From the NCBI GenBank assembly GCA_022823865.1, contig JAJEHF010000049.1, positions 1 through 45,608 of the forward strand: 45,608 nucleotides of DNA. The letters run 5' to 3'. This document shows, in pieces, positions 33,350 through 42,171 of this stretch (position 1 is the stretch's first letter; every line of letters starts with the position of its first letter). Position numbers and translations under genes: made by a program. Origin of the DNA: Bryobacterales bacterium. Lineage in GTDB: Bacteria; Acidobacteriota; Terriglobia; Bryobacterales; UBA6623. The notes beneath the pieces were generated by a model that searched no databases, was not told the origin of the DNA, and was given only the letters and a program-made list of their open reading frames with translations.

Positions 33350-34426
33350 TCAGCCCGCGGCTTGCGCCCCGACTGGATGCTCGTTTCGCGCGACTGACCA
33401 CGCAATCTCGGCCGTCGACGCCACCTCGCGCCCCAGCTGCAGCGCAGTGGCCGAACTGGCGTTGCCATCCAGGCCTCGCTTGTATACGCCCTGGCCGATC
33501 GCTGCCGACCGATACATCGAGAAGGCCAAGTAAAAGTTCCAGTGTTTCTTCGCATCACGCCCGCTAAGCTCGCAATATTGATTTAGTTGCTCCTCGTGGG
33601 ACGGGATCCCAGTATCGCCAGGCACGTTGTTCTTGAGAGTATTGTGGCGACGACTGGGGAGGTAGTACGTCATCAAGTTGTAGGCTAGGTCCGCGAGCGG
33701 ATCCCCTAGCGTGGACAGTTCCCAATCCAGCACGGCTAGGATGCGCGGCTCGGTGGGATGCAGGATCATGTTTCCCAGCCTGTAGTCCCCATGGACGATT
33801 CGGGTTTCCTCGAAGTCCGGAATGCTCCGCGGCAGCCAGTCCGCCAAGCGGTCCATGGCTGGGATCGTCTCCGTCTCGGAAGCTTGGTACTGGCGTGACC
33901 AGCGGCTGATCTGCCTGGCGTAGTAGTTGCCCGGCTTCCCGAAGCGCTCGAGGCCGACATCATCTGGGTGCACCGCGTGCAGGGCGGCCAACACCTCGCA
34001 GGAATGCGCGTACACCGCCGATCGATCGCTCGCGGGCAGGCCGGGCAGTGTCGGGTCGTGGAAGACGCGGCCAGGCACGTGCTCCATCACGATGAAAGGT
34101 GTCCCGATGATGTCGCTGTCCTCGCAGATCAGCAACATCGAGCAGACCGGAACGGCAGTGTCGGCCAAGGCCTGCATGACGCGGAACTCGCGCTCGACCG
34201 CATGAGCGGAGGGCAGCAGCTGTCCGGGCGGCTTCTTCCGCAGGACGAAGCGCCTCTCGCCCGACTCGAGCAAGAAGGTGGGATTGGACTGGCCGCCCTC
34301 GAACTGGCGGATGACGCAGGGACGCTCGAAGCCTTCCAAGTGGACGGCCAAATAGTCCTCAAGCGACCGCTCGTCGAAGCGGTGGGCCTCACGGACCGGA
34401 GTGGTGGTCGGTTCCGGGCTGATCAC
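33350..34426 (-). CDS. APH-like phosphotransferase family protein (ACAD10/11-type kinase)
   Basis: 358 residues from a GTG at 34426 (MISPEPTTTPVREAHRFDER). The kinase-like fold shows QFEGGQSNPTFLLESGERRF, the VLRKKPPG Lys loop, IVMEHVPGRVFHDPTLPG, the catalytic loop IVHGDYRLGNMILHP (His212, Asp214) and LDWELSTLGDPLADLAYNL (metal Asp). This matches the phosphotransferase domain found in ACAD10/11 and in stand-alone bacterial proteins linked to 4-hydroxyacyl-CoA breakdown, where it phosphorylates 4-hydroxyacyl-CoA. No acyl-CoA dehydrogenase lies beside it, but an SDR gene starts about 150 bases away in the opposite direction, and the AMACR-like enzyme at 5 kb would fit a branched or hydroxy-acid route. 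Confidence 0.9.
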   Translation of the reverse strand: MISPEPTTTPVREAHRFDERSLEDYLAVHLEGFERPCVIRQFEGGQSNPTFLLESGERRFVLRKKPPGQLLPSAHAVEREFRVMQALADTAVPVCSMLLICEDSDIIGTPFIVMEHVPGRVFHDPTLPGLPASDRSAVYAHSCEVLAALHAVHPDDVGLERFGKPGNYYARQISRWSRQYQASETETIPAMDRLADWLPRSIPDFEETRIVHGDYRLGNMILHPTEPRILAVLDWELSTLGDPLADLAYNLMTYYLPSRRHNTLKNNVPGDTGIPSHEEQLNQYCELSGRDAKKHWNFYLAFSMYRSAAIGQGVYKRGLDGNASSATALQLGREVASTAEIAWSVARNEHPVGAQAAG

Positions 34427-34574
34427 AGCGGCTTGCGCGGTTCAGCGATTGTAGCGAACGGGCACATCCCAAGCCATGCTGCCGCCGGCTGGACGGCAGG
34501 CGGCCAGCTGCGAGCAGCGAGTTGTCTCCGCGTGATACTGTGTTGAATTCCCAGCAAAGGAGGCTCGCTAGAAA

Positions 34575-35333
34575 ATGAGTTTCAGCCTAGAAGGCAAGGT
34601 TGCTTTGGTCACCGGCGGCGGCCGGGGAATCGGCAAGGAGATCGCGCGACGCTTCGTCGAAGCCGGCGCGGACGTGATGATCGCCAGCCGCAAGCTGGAG
34701 AATCTCCAACAGACCGCGGACGAGTTCTCGGCACTTCCGGGCCGCATCGACGTGGTTGCCTGCAATATCGGCAAGGTGGACCAGGTCGAAGCCGCAGTCG
34801 CGGCCACTGAGAAGCGGTTCGGCACGATCGATGTCATGGTCAACAACGGCGCGACCAACCTGGAACAGGGCCCGTCGCTCAACGTGAGCGACGCCGCTGT
34901 GCTCAAGATGGTCGAGATCAATGTCCTGTCGGCGGTGCGCTTCCTGCGCTTGGTAGTGCCCAAGATGATGGAAAAGGGCGGCGGGTCCGTCATCAACGTG
35001 GCTTCCATCGCGGGCCTGCGACCCCAGAGGGAGGGACTGCTGTACAGCTTCACGAAGTCGGGCCTGATCATGATGACCCGAACCTGGGCCAACGAATGGG
35101 GGCCGCGCGGAGTGCGTGTCAATGCCATCGCGCCGGGCTTGGTGCGTACAGACTTCAGCTCGTTCTTCTGGAAGAACTTGGACGAGGACGCCCCGTATCC
35201 GCCGAATCAGCCGATCCAACGGCTGGGAGAGACCAGCGACGTCGGCGGCATCGCGCTGTACTTGGCATCGGACGAGTCAGCATGGGTCACCGGCCAGACG
35301 ATGGTCATCGATGGCGGAGCGACTGCCCGCTAG
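34575..35333 (+). CDS. SDR family NAD(P)-dependent oxidoreductase
   Basis: 252 residues from ATG 34575, with AAAGGAGG about 11 bases upstream. The classical short-chain dehydrogenase pattern is complete: nucleotide-binding [12 protein letters not shown] (stabilising strand), Ser144 in NVASIAG, Tyr157-x3-Lys161 in [10 protein letters not shown] and [14 protein letters not shown]. The C terminus has [20 protein letters not shown] and ends GGATAR, as in FabG-like and gluconate-dehydrogenase-like SDRs. The substrate is not identifiable. It is transcribed away from the APH-like gene, possibly sharing a promoter region at 34427-34574. Confidence 0.93.
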   Translation: MSFSLEGKVALVTGGGRGIGKEIARRFVEAGADVMIASRKLENLQQTADEFSALPGRIDVVACNIGKVDQVEAAVAATEKRFGTIDVMVNNGATNLEQGPSLNVSDAAVLKMVEINVLSAVRFLRLVVPKMMEKGGGSVINVASIAGLRPQREGLLYSFTKSGLIMMTRTWANEWGPRGVRVNAIAPGLVRTDFSSFFWKNLDEDAPYPPNQPIQRLGETSDVGGIALYLASDESAWVTGQTMVIDGGATAR

Positions 35334-35525
35334 ACTAATTTCTGGCAATAACTTCGGGGCAAGAGCTCAGGAAACGGGGAATTCACTGTTAAGGCACTTG
35401 TAAGTGTGCTGAGCGCGGTCGTATCCGACCCAACGCTCTTTCCGCCTTCCGGGCTCCGGCACCCCCATCCCAGAACACTTCTGGATTTCGGAATAGTCGG
35501 CGGCCATGCGAGAATGGCAGCGGCG

Positions 35526-36953
35526 ATGAACCGGCGACAGCTCACTCGCAACGCCTTGACGGCTCTTGCGTTCGGTCCATTCGTCGAACTCACGGCAGCG
35601 GCCGGAGCGGATGCTCTCGACGGCCGGGACCGGTTCGGGGGCTGGACAGGCAAGCGGTTCCAAGCCACCGGATTCTTCCGAGTCGAGAAGGATGACCGCT
35701 GGTGGCTCGTGACCCCGGAAGGAAACGCGTTCCTCAGCCTCGGAATCAACCACTTGCATCCGAATTGGTGGAACCAGGAATACAACCGAGAGGCATGGAA
35801 GGCCCGGCTGGGATTGAGCGACTTGGAGGGCCCCGAGTTTCGAATGGCATTAAGGGGTTGGTTTCTTGAGACGTGCCGGGAGTACGGGTTCAACACCGCT
35901 GGAGTCCACACAGGGCTGCCGGTCTTGAACGACCCGAGACCGGCCATCCCGTACCTGCAGCCGATCCCCTTTGTGGAAATCCCTCACTGGAGGGCCGAGA
36001 TTCCCGACGACAATTTCCTAGACGTTTTCGATGACGATTTTGGCCGCCGTTGTGATCGCCTGGCAAGGGAGGTAGCCGCCCCGGCCAAGGACGATCCATT
36101 CCTCCTCGGCTATGCCATGACGGACTGCCCGCTTCTGACAGAAGAGGACTGCCGCGAGCGCCCGGACGTAATCGGCGGCGCGCGGCGGCCCTCTAGGATC
36201 GGCTGGCCGCGCCGCCTCCGGAACCTAGGCCCGCAAAGCCCTGGGAAGGCGGCCTACGTGGAGACCGTGAGAGAGCTCTACAGGGGCGAGATCAACGACT
36301 TCAACGCGACCTATGGCACGCGATTCGACTCGTTCGGAGCACTAGCCTCCGCCGAGCAATGGCGTCCCCGAACAGACCTATCGAACGCCAATGAGACCCG
36401 AGACAACATCGAATTCCTCAAGCGCGTTGTGGCGCGGTACTACCGGACGGCCCGGGACGCGATCATGCGCCACGATCCGAATCACTTGTTCGTAGGCGAC
36501 AAGATCAACGCCAACACCGATTCGCTAGACACCGTCTTGCCCGTCACGAGCCGCTTCACGGACCTCGTCTTCTACCAGATGTACGCGCGATACGAGGTGC
36601 AGAAACCGGGGCTGGACCGCTGGTCGAAGCTGGTCGACAAGCCGCTGATCAATGGCGACTCGGCATTCACCATGATCACCGAGACCATGCCACGGCCATA
36701 CGGGCCAATCGCCGATAGCCTCAAGGAGCGTGCTGACTGGACGACGGAGTTCTTCCGGAGCGCGTTCGCACGTCCCGACTTTGTCGGCTGGCACTATTGC
36801 GGCTTGATCGACGGATCGAATCGCGTAGAGGGCAAGCGGGAGCGGCAGCATTCCGGCCTGCTCGACGGCTACGGCGAACCGTATCCTGCACTGAAGGAAG
36901 CGCTTACGATGTGCGCGGACGAAATCTACAGCATCGCTTCGGGCAGGCTCTGA
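35526..36953 (+). CDS. Secreted GH-A-like (agarase/beta-galactosidase-type barrel) protein
   Basis: 475 residues from ATG 35526; ATG 35514 would add four residues. The leader MNRRQLTRNALTALAFGPF is twin-arginine-like. The domain opens with GFFRVEKDDRWWLVTPEGNA followed by LSLGINH, the opening seen in GH50-type agarases, and ends with a (beta/alpha)8-like tail (FVGWHYCGLIDG). In GH-A enzymes the acid/base lies in an N-E pair after the fourth strand and the nucleophile Glu after the seventh. Here the matching segments read GYAMTDCPLL (Asp200-Cys201) and LINGDSAF (Asp378). The enzyme may therefore use a different mechanism or only bind sugar. No neighbour tells the substrate. Confidence 0.78.
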   Translation: MNRRQLTRNALTALAFGPFVELTAAAGADALDGRDRFGGWTGKRFQATGFFRVEKDDRWWLVTPEGNAFLSLGINHLHPNWWNQEYNREAWKARLGLSDLEGPEFRMALRGWFLETCREYGFNTAGVHTGLPVLNDPRPAIPYLQPIPFVEIPHWRAEIPDDNFLDVFDDDFGRRCDRLAREVAAPAKDDPFLLGYAMTDCPLLTEEDCRERPDVIGGARRPSRIGWPRRLRNLGPQSPGKAAYVETVRELYRGEINDFNATYGTRFDSFGALASAEQWRPRTDLSNANETRDNIEFLKRVVARYYRTARDAIMRHDPNHLFVGDKINANTDSLDTVLPVTSRFTDLVFYQMYARYEVQKPGLDRWSKLVDKPLINGDSAFTMITETMPRPYGPIADSLKERADWTTEFFRSAFARPDFVGWHYCGLIDGSNRVEGKRERQHSGLLDGYGEPYPALKEALTMCADEIYSIASGRL

Positions 36954-37310
36954 GGAACGCGCCTACGCACCCGCCGTAGGTGCTCATGGCTCGGAGGGAA
37001 GTCGCTCCGTCGGTCTCTGCGCTCCGCTCCGGCAGCCGCGGCAGAAAAGCGGCGATCGGACACGCCGGTTGGCTGGGCGGAATCGCTTGAGCCTGACCTC
37101 CGGGAGGACGGGTCTATGCTCACTGGCAAGCGTTAGGAGTTGGACGCGGGTTCGTACAGGAGCGCTTAGCACGCCTACCTACGAAACCCCGCCAGTCGTC
37201 GATGCCCCGGGGAGAGCGATACTTATTTAACCCAAACAATAGTAAGAATTCTAGCGACTGCTCGCAGGCCAGCACGAGGTCTGCCGGTTGCCGCGAGCCG
37301 GAGGGAGACC
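36954..37310. other. intergenic region with a small AT-rich island
   Basis: About 360 bases between convergent genes. No frame has recognisable protein features. An AT-rich patch (37221-37255, TTATTTAACCC, CAAACAATAGTAAGAATTC) stands out against the GC-rich surroundings, but no promoter, hairpin or repeat unit could be supported. Confidence 0.4.
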
Positions 37311-39563
37311 TCACGGAACGGGCGACTCTGCGATCAAGCGCCGGTACGTACGCCGCGCGTGATCGTATGCGGCCCGCGCCTCTTCCCGTTCGCTGGCGCG
37401 TGTGAGCGGCGCTTTCTGAGACCAGCACTGATCGACCGCGGCGAGGCACCATTCGGCGCTACGCCGCGACGCTCGGATCGGCTCGCCATCGACCGAGACG
37501 AAGATTGGGTTGGTGTGCGACGACATCGGGATTCGCGCCGCGACCCATGCGCTGCGCGGAAGCTCGAGCGAGAACTCTAGGTCGTGGATCGTCCCGTCGG
37601 CAAATATCTCGGCACGCTCGGCCACGCGGCCGTTTACGACGAGTTCCACAGCGACATTGCGGCTTCCGGCCACACGCGCTCGTTCGACATCCCAGTACGG
37701 CTTCTCGTCGGCCGCGAGCCCGTCAAAGCGAGGATCCGGATGCCGGCCCAGCATCGCCGCGGCCTTGAGCCGCACGGTAACTGCTTCGTTCGCTCCGACG
37801 GCAAGGTCCGGCTCGCCCGACCCTAGGCTCACCCCGCCCACCTCGAAGTCCATCAAGTGGCTCTTGCCATCGCTGACGTAGGCCGCGCCGCGGCGAATGC
37901 CTTCGACCCATCCTGCGTAGGAGAGCTCGTCCAGCTTCACGTAGCTGCGTCCGAGGCCAACCCGCTCCTGATAGATGCAGGGAAAGTCGGTCTCTCCGGA
38001 GATGCGCGTCCGGAATCCAACGTTGAGAGCGTGGTACCAGATGTTCATTTCCCAGTAGTAGGGGGTGTCCACCGCGGAGAGGAAGTCGATTGTGTTCGGG
38101 TGGGTCACGTCGACGATGTACTCGTTCGCGCCGATGCCGTCAAACCCGGGCATCTCGAGCGAGGGAAGCTCCTCGGCGCCGATCTGGAGCCCCCAGCCGG
38201 AATGCGAGAAACCGGTCACGGCGCCCTGCGCCTTGGCCCACTGCAAGACCGGCAGGTCCCATGAAGGCCATTCGTCGATTCGCGTTGTGCCGGGATAGTC
38301 GTCCTCGCTCAGGCCGAGCAGCACCAAGTGCCCAGCATGGCTCGACGGAAACCCCGAGACCTCGACGTCGTAGTGCATGACGCGCTCGTCGCGTGATAGG
38401 GGGTGGTCCGTGCTCGAGAAGAACTGCTTCTGGAAGTACCAGGAGGGCCCCCACGTGAGCACCGCGCCGATGTTCAGGTTCTCGCCGAGAATCTGGCGCA
38501 GCATGGCCATCGGCCCGACGCCTTCGGTCGGGTTCTTGTAGTGGGCGCAACCCGAGGCGTGGACATGATGGTCACCCGACCACCAGCCGTACTTCGAAGG
38601 GTCGATCCAGCGCTCGAGCTGTACCGAGATCGCCGCCGGACTGTCGCCAGAGACCGGAAACTCCTTGGTGCGGGTGCGGAATTCGGGCCCGCCGCCGTAC
38701 TCGACGGTGTAGTACCCGTCCGGCAGGCGGATGTCTTCGCCATCGAAGCGATAGACATGCTGCTGGAACGGGAAGTCCGGCTCTAGGCGTTTCGACGGAT
38801 TGGGGTAAACCCTGCCCTGCCTGTCCTTGAAGAGGAACGATGCCACGCCGGACTCGCCGGACTCGCTGCGCACGCGCAGGGGGATCGAGCGGCTCGGAGC
38901 GATGTCGAATGCGATCAGGATGTCGTTGCGAAAGCCGATGTCCTGGCTGCCCTGCCCTACGTCCATCGCGATCTTGGCCGACCGCTGCCCGCGGTCGCGG
39001 CTGTAGACCTGCAAGATCTCGTACTCGATCGGCAGTCCCGTCAGCCGTGGCGCCATCGGTGGGTCGGAGTAGATCGAGATCTCGGCCCAGCGGTCGCGCA
39101 CCTGCTGCTGGCCGAGTTCCATAGCCGGCTCGTGCTCTCCGCGCGAGCGCAGCGAGGTCGGTCCGCTGTTGGGGCTGAACACGCGCAGCGGCGCAGTTAC
39201 GCCCGCCTGGTTGTGCACCTTGACGAGAAAGAGCCTAGTTCCCTGCTCCACCAATGTCGCCTTAGCGGCACCCTGCCGCACCTTGACCCGGCTCTCCGGG
39301 TTGATCTCGACATGGACCAGGACCAGCTCGTCCAAGACCCGCTGGATTTCGCGAACCGCCGCGGACTCGTCCGGCAGTCCGACCGCAGTGCTGATGGCCT
39401 TGGCCGCGTTGGACTCAAGCGGCTGGCCCAGATAGACCAACGCTTGCTCGAGCCGACGAGTGTGCTGAGCAAGCGGCTGCAACGCAATCTCCGCCTGCGA
39501 CCACAGCGCGAGCGGCGCCACAACAGCGAGCGCAATGCCGCAGAGAACTGAGCGAAACATCAT
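37311..39563 (-). CDS. CehA/McbA family metallohydrolase
   Basis: 750 residues from ATG 39563, with a GTG two codons earlier as alternative. A signal peptide (MMFRSVLCGIALAVVAPLALW) is followed by a helical and beta-sandwich region to about 320. The PHP-like metal domain begins with WWSGDHHVHASGC (His333, His335). Other His/Asp positions follow in TDHPLSRDE, TGFSHSGWG, NEYIVDVTHPN and ISGETDFPCIYQE. The C-terminal 150 residues form another beta domain and a charged helix. Family members cleave carbaryl, carbofuran and phosphonate-type esters, but most are uncharacterised and abundant in Acidobacteriota and Planctomycetota. A signal peptide places it outside the cytoplasm. Confidence 0.88.
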   Translation of the reverse strand: MMFRSVLCGIALAVVAPLALWSQAEIALQPLAQHTRRLEQALVYLGQPLESNAAKAISTAVGLPDESAAVREIQRVLDELVLVHVEINPESRVKVRQGAAKATLVEQGTRLFLVKVHNQAGVTAPLRVFSPNSGPTSLRSRGEHEPAMELGQQQVRDRWAEISIYSDPPMAPRLTGLPIEYEILQVYSRDRGQRSAKIAMDVGQGSQDIGFRNDILIAFDIAPSRSIPLRVRSESGESGVASFLFKDRQGRVYPNPSKRLEPDFPFQQHVYRFDGEDIRLPDGYYTVEYGGGPEFRTRTKEFPVSGDSPAAISVQLERWIDPSKYGWWSGDHHVHASGCAHYKNPTEGVGPMAMLRQILGENLNIGAVLTWGPSWYFQKQFFSSTDHPLSRDERVMHYDVEVSGFPSSHAGHLVLLGLSEDDYPGTTRIDEWPSWDLPVLQWAKAQGAVTGFSHSGWGLQIGAEELPSLEMPGFDGIGANEYIVDVTHPNTIDFLSAVDTPYYWEMNIWYHALNVGFRTRISGETDFPCIYQERVGLGRSYVKLDELSYAGWVEGIRRGAAYVSDGKSHLMDFEVGGVSLGSGEPDLAVGANEAVTVRLKAAAMLGRHPDPRFDGLAADEKPYWDVERARVAGSRNVAVELVVNGRVAERAEIFADGTIHDLEFSLELPRSAWVAARIPMSSHTNPIFVSVDGEPIRASRRSAEWCLAAVDQCWSQKAPLTRASEREEARAAYDHARRTYRRLIAESPVP

Positions 39564-39569
39564 GTGCAC

Positions 39570-39897
39570 CCCGGCGCTGACCTAGGATAACCCCCAGCCG
39601 TTCCGGAATCATGCTACGAGACCGGATCTGCACAACGCCAGCGGAGCCTCAACAATAGGCCCTCGCGGGGAGTTTTTCAGCCTGTGGAGCGGCCATTCGG
39701 CGTGGCGCAGGCAATGCGGGCAGATGGACCAATGTCCGCACTCCGTAAACAGCGAGGAGGTTGCTCGATCCAGTCCGTGCTGGGGTGGGACTCGACGGCA
39801 ATATCGCCGTCGTGGGGAGCGCACCCGCCGGCGCAACCGGTATGATCGCCGGTCGCAGGCACCTGTGTGTTCGAGAGTCCCGTCTCGACCGCTGTCG
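39570..39897. other. intergenic region downstream of vapC with inverted repeat
   Basis: About 330 bases between the CehA/McbA gene start and the vapC stop (both genes minus strand). It should hold the promoter of the CehA/McbA gene (to the right of 39570). It carries a 20-base inverted repeat at 39793-39812. No gene was recognised. Confidence 0.45.
39793..39812. terminator. 7-bp inverted repeat CGACGGC-AATATC-GCCGTCG
   Basis: Seven-bp stem with a 6-base AT-rich loop, about 85 bases past the vapC stop on the minus strand. It may terminate the vapBC transcript or be an operator-like palindrome. No U-tract follows on either side. Confidence 0.35.
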
Positions 39898-40299
39898 TCA
39901 GCTGGTCGAGCGGAGATCGGCGGCGATATCCGTGCGAACAAAGTCGCCGCCTTTGTAGAGCAAGGGTTCGTCCAGCACTTTCGCCAGGGCGTAGGCAAAG
40001 CAGTCGCCGAGGTTCAGCCGTGCCGGATGGTGTCCCCTGCCGTATTGCATGAATGCCCGACGGGCAACCTGAGCCTGCTCCTCCTCGACCGAAACGATCT
40101 CGATGCGGGCCTTGCCGATGAGAAGGTCGAGGTCACGGAGTCCTTCAGGCCCGTAGCGGGAGCCGATGACGATCGAGGTCTCGAGAAACGAGACTGCGGA
40201 CAGGGCGCGGTGTTCCGCTTGCTCGATTGCAAGAACGAATTCCCTGCGCTCGGGCTCGTCTCGGAGAATGGCAACGAATGCCGCAGTGTCGATCACCAT
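39898..40299 (-). CDS. vapC: PIN-domain ribonuclease toxin VapC
   Basis: 133 residues from ATG 40299. The PIN-domain acidic residues are in place: MVIDTAAFVAIL (Asp4), SAVSFLETSIV (Glu), LNLGDCFAYALA (Asp) and YKGGDFVRTDI (Asp). The protein cuts specific RNAs, often initiator tRNA or the sarcin-ricin loop. It lies 17 bases after the vapB stop. The closest type is the Rv0624/VapC30-like group that pairs with a PSK-type VapB. Confidence 0.92.
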   Translation of the reverse strand: MVIDTAAFVAILRDEPERREFVLAIEQAEHRALSAVSFLETSIVIGSRYGPEGLRDLDLLIGKARIEIVSVEEEQAQVARRAFMQYGRGHHPARLNLGDCFAYALAKVLDEPLLYKGGDFVRTDIAADLRSTS

Positions 40300-40316
40300 C
40301 AGGACGGCAGGCCGAT

Positions 40317-40553
40317 CTAGTCGTATCCGAGGATCTCGTCCGGATCACGGGAATCCAGGACTGGCAGAGATGAGCAATGGTCTGCGATTTCCTCCAGTTC
40401 CTGCGCGAGGCTGCGACCGGACCGGTCCCGCCGGAGCCTATTCAGCCGCTCTCGCAACGCCACTGTGAGCGCGCGCGTCTTTGTCTCGCCGGTCAGCCGC
40501 GCCAGAGCTTCGGCGAGTTGCTCCGCCTCGGCGTTACGAATATTCAGAGCCAT
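40317..40553 (-). CDS. vapB: VapB antitoxin (Rv0623/PSK transcription-factor type)
   Basis: 78 residues from ATG 40553 (MALNIRNAEAEQLAEALARL). A ribbon-helix-helix-like N terminus with TGETKTRALTVALRERLNRL, then an acidic tail (LAQELEEIADHCSSLP, DSRDPDEILGYD) that inserts into the toxin, matches the PSK_trans_fac VapB family. It binds and inhibits VapC and represses its own promoter. It is the first gene of the pair. Confidence 0.9.
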   Translation of the reverse strand: MALNIRNAEAEQLAEALARLTGETKTRALTVALRERLNRLRRDRSGRSLAQELEEIADHCSSLPVLDSRDPDEILGYD

Positions 40554-41008
40554 TGCGTATTCAATAGGTCGGGATCAGACTCCACATTGTGTCAATTTGG
40601 CTAGCCGCTACGGATTGCTGGGTGAGCGTGGCAGCCCCGAGCTAGCAACGGCCTATACGCTACTCTCGCCCGTGGTGGGTGGTCTAAGCCGCCTGAGTGG
40701 GGGAGAGCGCCTCCAAGTCAGCGCCGCGGAGGATCCGGCAAGGCTTGAGATTCCTGAAGATGGATGCTGTCCGTACCACAATCTGCAGACGTGCGGTGGC
40801 AACGGCCTAGCCACGTGTCGCAGGCACCCGAAGTTAGCCCAGAATTGCAATGCAGTCGAGGACTTCCCGGAATTGTAAGTCGCCATCGTACGTGCCACAA
40901 TGAGTGCAGATATCCCGCGCCCCGTCCGCAGCTTGGCGGCGGTCGACCGATTAGAGCGGTTATCCGCCCGATTCGCCTAAGCGGCTGCCCGGTCCATATC
41001 GACTCGCC
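40554..41008. promoter_or_regulatory. intergenic region with possible vapBC promoter/operator
   Basis: 455 bases between vapB (minus) and the efflux operon (plus), so both promoters must lie here. On the minus strand TTGACA (40590-40595) resembles a -35 box and overlaps the palindrome CACATTGTG (40583-40591), a plausible VapB operator; no matching -10 at 17 bases was found. A similar phrase, CGTACCACAAT and CGTGCCACAAT followed by TGCAGA-like bases, occurs near 40771 and 40889. No gene is convincing, although one plus-strand frame (40607-40878) is Cys-rich near its end. Confidence 0.35.
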
Positions 41009-42157
41009 ATGGGCAAGCAGCTATACCTCGTCCTAAAAAATTTGCGCCGGAATCGCCGTCGGACGGTGCTGACCGTGCTGAGCACGGCCATCTCAGTCTT
41101 CTTGATCGGGTCGCTGATCTCCGTCTACGCCGTCTTCTTCGATAACGAGGTCCGAGAGGAGTCCGCTCTGCGGCTGGTAACCCGCCACCGCGTCTCGCTG
41201 ACTCAGGCGTTGCCGTATTACTACGGGGCGCGTATCGCCGAAACCGACGGTGTCGCCGGGATCTGTCCGATGAACTGGTTCGGCGGCACGTATATCGACC
41301 AGCGGCCGGAGCATATGTTCGCGCGCTTCGCGGTCGATCAAGAAGCCGTCTTTGAGATGTATCCCGAGTTCAAGGCTCCGCCCGAGCAAATCGAGGCGTT
41401 CAAGCGCGACCGGCAGGGGCTCGCTGTTGGGAAGACCATCGCGGACAAGCTCGGCTTCGAGATCGGGCAGCGAATCACGATCAAGGGAGACATCTACCCG
41501 TTCGATCCGGAATTGACTATTCGGGCCATCTTCGAGGGCCCAGATGACATGCAGGCCTTTTTCCACCTCAAGTATTTGGAAGAGGCCGTCGGGCCCGAGC
41601 GCGGATCCGAGGTCGGTGTCTTCGCCATCAAGCTGCGTTCAGCCTCGGACGCCTCGCGAGTGGCGACGGCCATCGACGACATGTTTCGCAATTCGCCCGT
41701 TCCGACGAAGACCGAGACTGAGGCTGCCTTCCAGCTCAGCTTCATCAATCAGCTGGGCAACATCAAGCTGTTCCTGCTGTCCATCGCTTGCGCCATCATG
41801 TTCAGCATGCTGATGGTCACCGCCAACACGGTGGCAATGTCCGTCAGAGAGCGAACGCGGGAGATCGGCGTTCTCAAGACGCTCGGCTTCCAGCCCGGCT
41901 CCGTGCTTGGCATCGTGCTCGGTGAAGCGATGCTGATATCGCTCGCAGGGGGCGTGGTCGGGATCTTGCTTACGGTTTCCGTGAACCAAGCGTTGTCCGA
42001 GGTGGCGGTACAGTTCATCACCGGATTCAGACTTCCGGCTTGGGGCGTCCTAGCGTGCTTCGCGACGGCCATTCTCCTCAGCGTGGGCAGTTCGGTGATA
42101 CCCGCCACGATAGCGGCACGGGCAAATATTGTGGACGCACTGCGTCATACCGGGTAG
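41009..42157 (+). CDS. MacB/FtsX-type ABC transporter permease (first)
   Basis: 382 residues from ATG 41009 (MGKQLYLVLKNLRRNRRRTV). One N-terminal helix (VLTVLSTAISVFLIGSLISV) is followed by a large periplasmic domain (about 45-250) and three C-terminal helices, including FLLSIACAIMFSMLMVTANT, LGEAMLISLAGGVVGILLTV and the last at GVLACFATAILLSVGSSVIP. The segment MSVRERTREIGVLKTLGFQP before the last helices is the FtsX/MacB coupling-helix signature. It works with the ATPase at 44.7 kb. It starts the four-gene efflux operon and ends 14 bases before the next permease. Confidence 0.93.
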   Translation: MGKQLYLVLKNLRRNRRRTVLTVLSTAISVFLIGSLISVYAVFFDNEVREESALRLVTRHRVSLTQALPYYYGARIAETDGVAGICPMNWFGGTYIDQRPEHMFARFAVDQEAVFEMYPEFKAPPEQIEAFKRDRQGLAVGKTIADKLGFEIGQRITIKGDIYPFDPELTIRAIFEGPDDMQAFFHLKYLEEAVGPERGSEVGVFAIKLRSASDASRVATAIDDMFRNSPVPTKTETEAAFQLSFINQLGNIKLFLLSIACAIMFSMLMVTANTVAMSVRERTREIGVLKTLGFQPGSVLGIVLGEAMLISLAGGVVGILLTVSVNQALSEVAVQFITGFRLPAWGVLACFATAILLSVGSSVIPATIAARANIVDALRHTG

Positions 42158-42171
42158 CTGGTAGGTTGGCC

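Noticed and set aside
35973..35982. Another TGTGGAAATC copy inside the GH-A-like gene
   Set aside because: A single copy within coding sequence is expected by chance and lies far from the cluster.
40607..40878. A plus-strand Cys-rich frame ending LATCRRHPKLAQNCNAVEDF
   Set aside because: No ribosome-binding site or clear start, and no recognised family; the Cys pattern is suggestive but too weak to call a gene.
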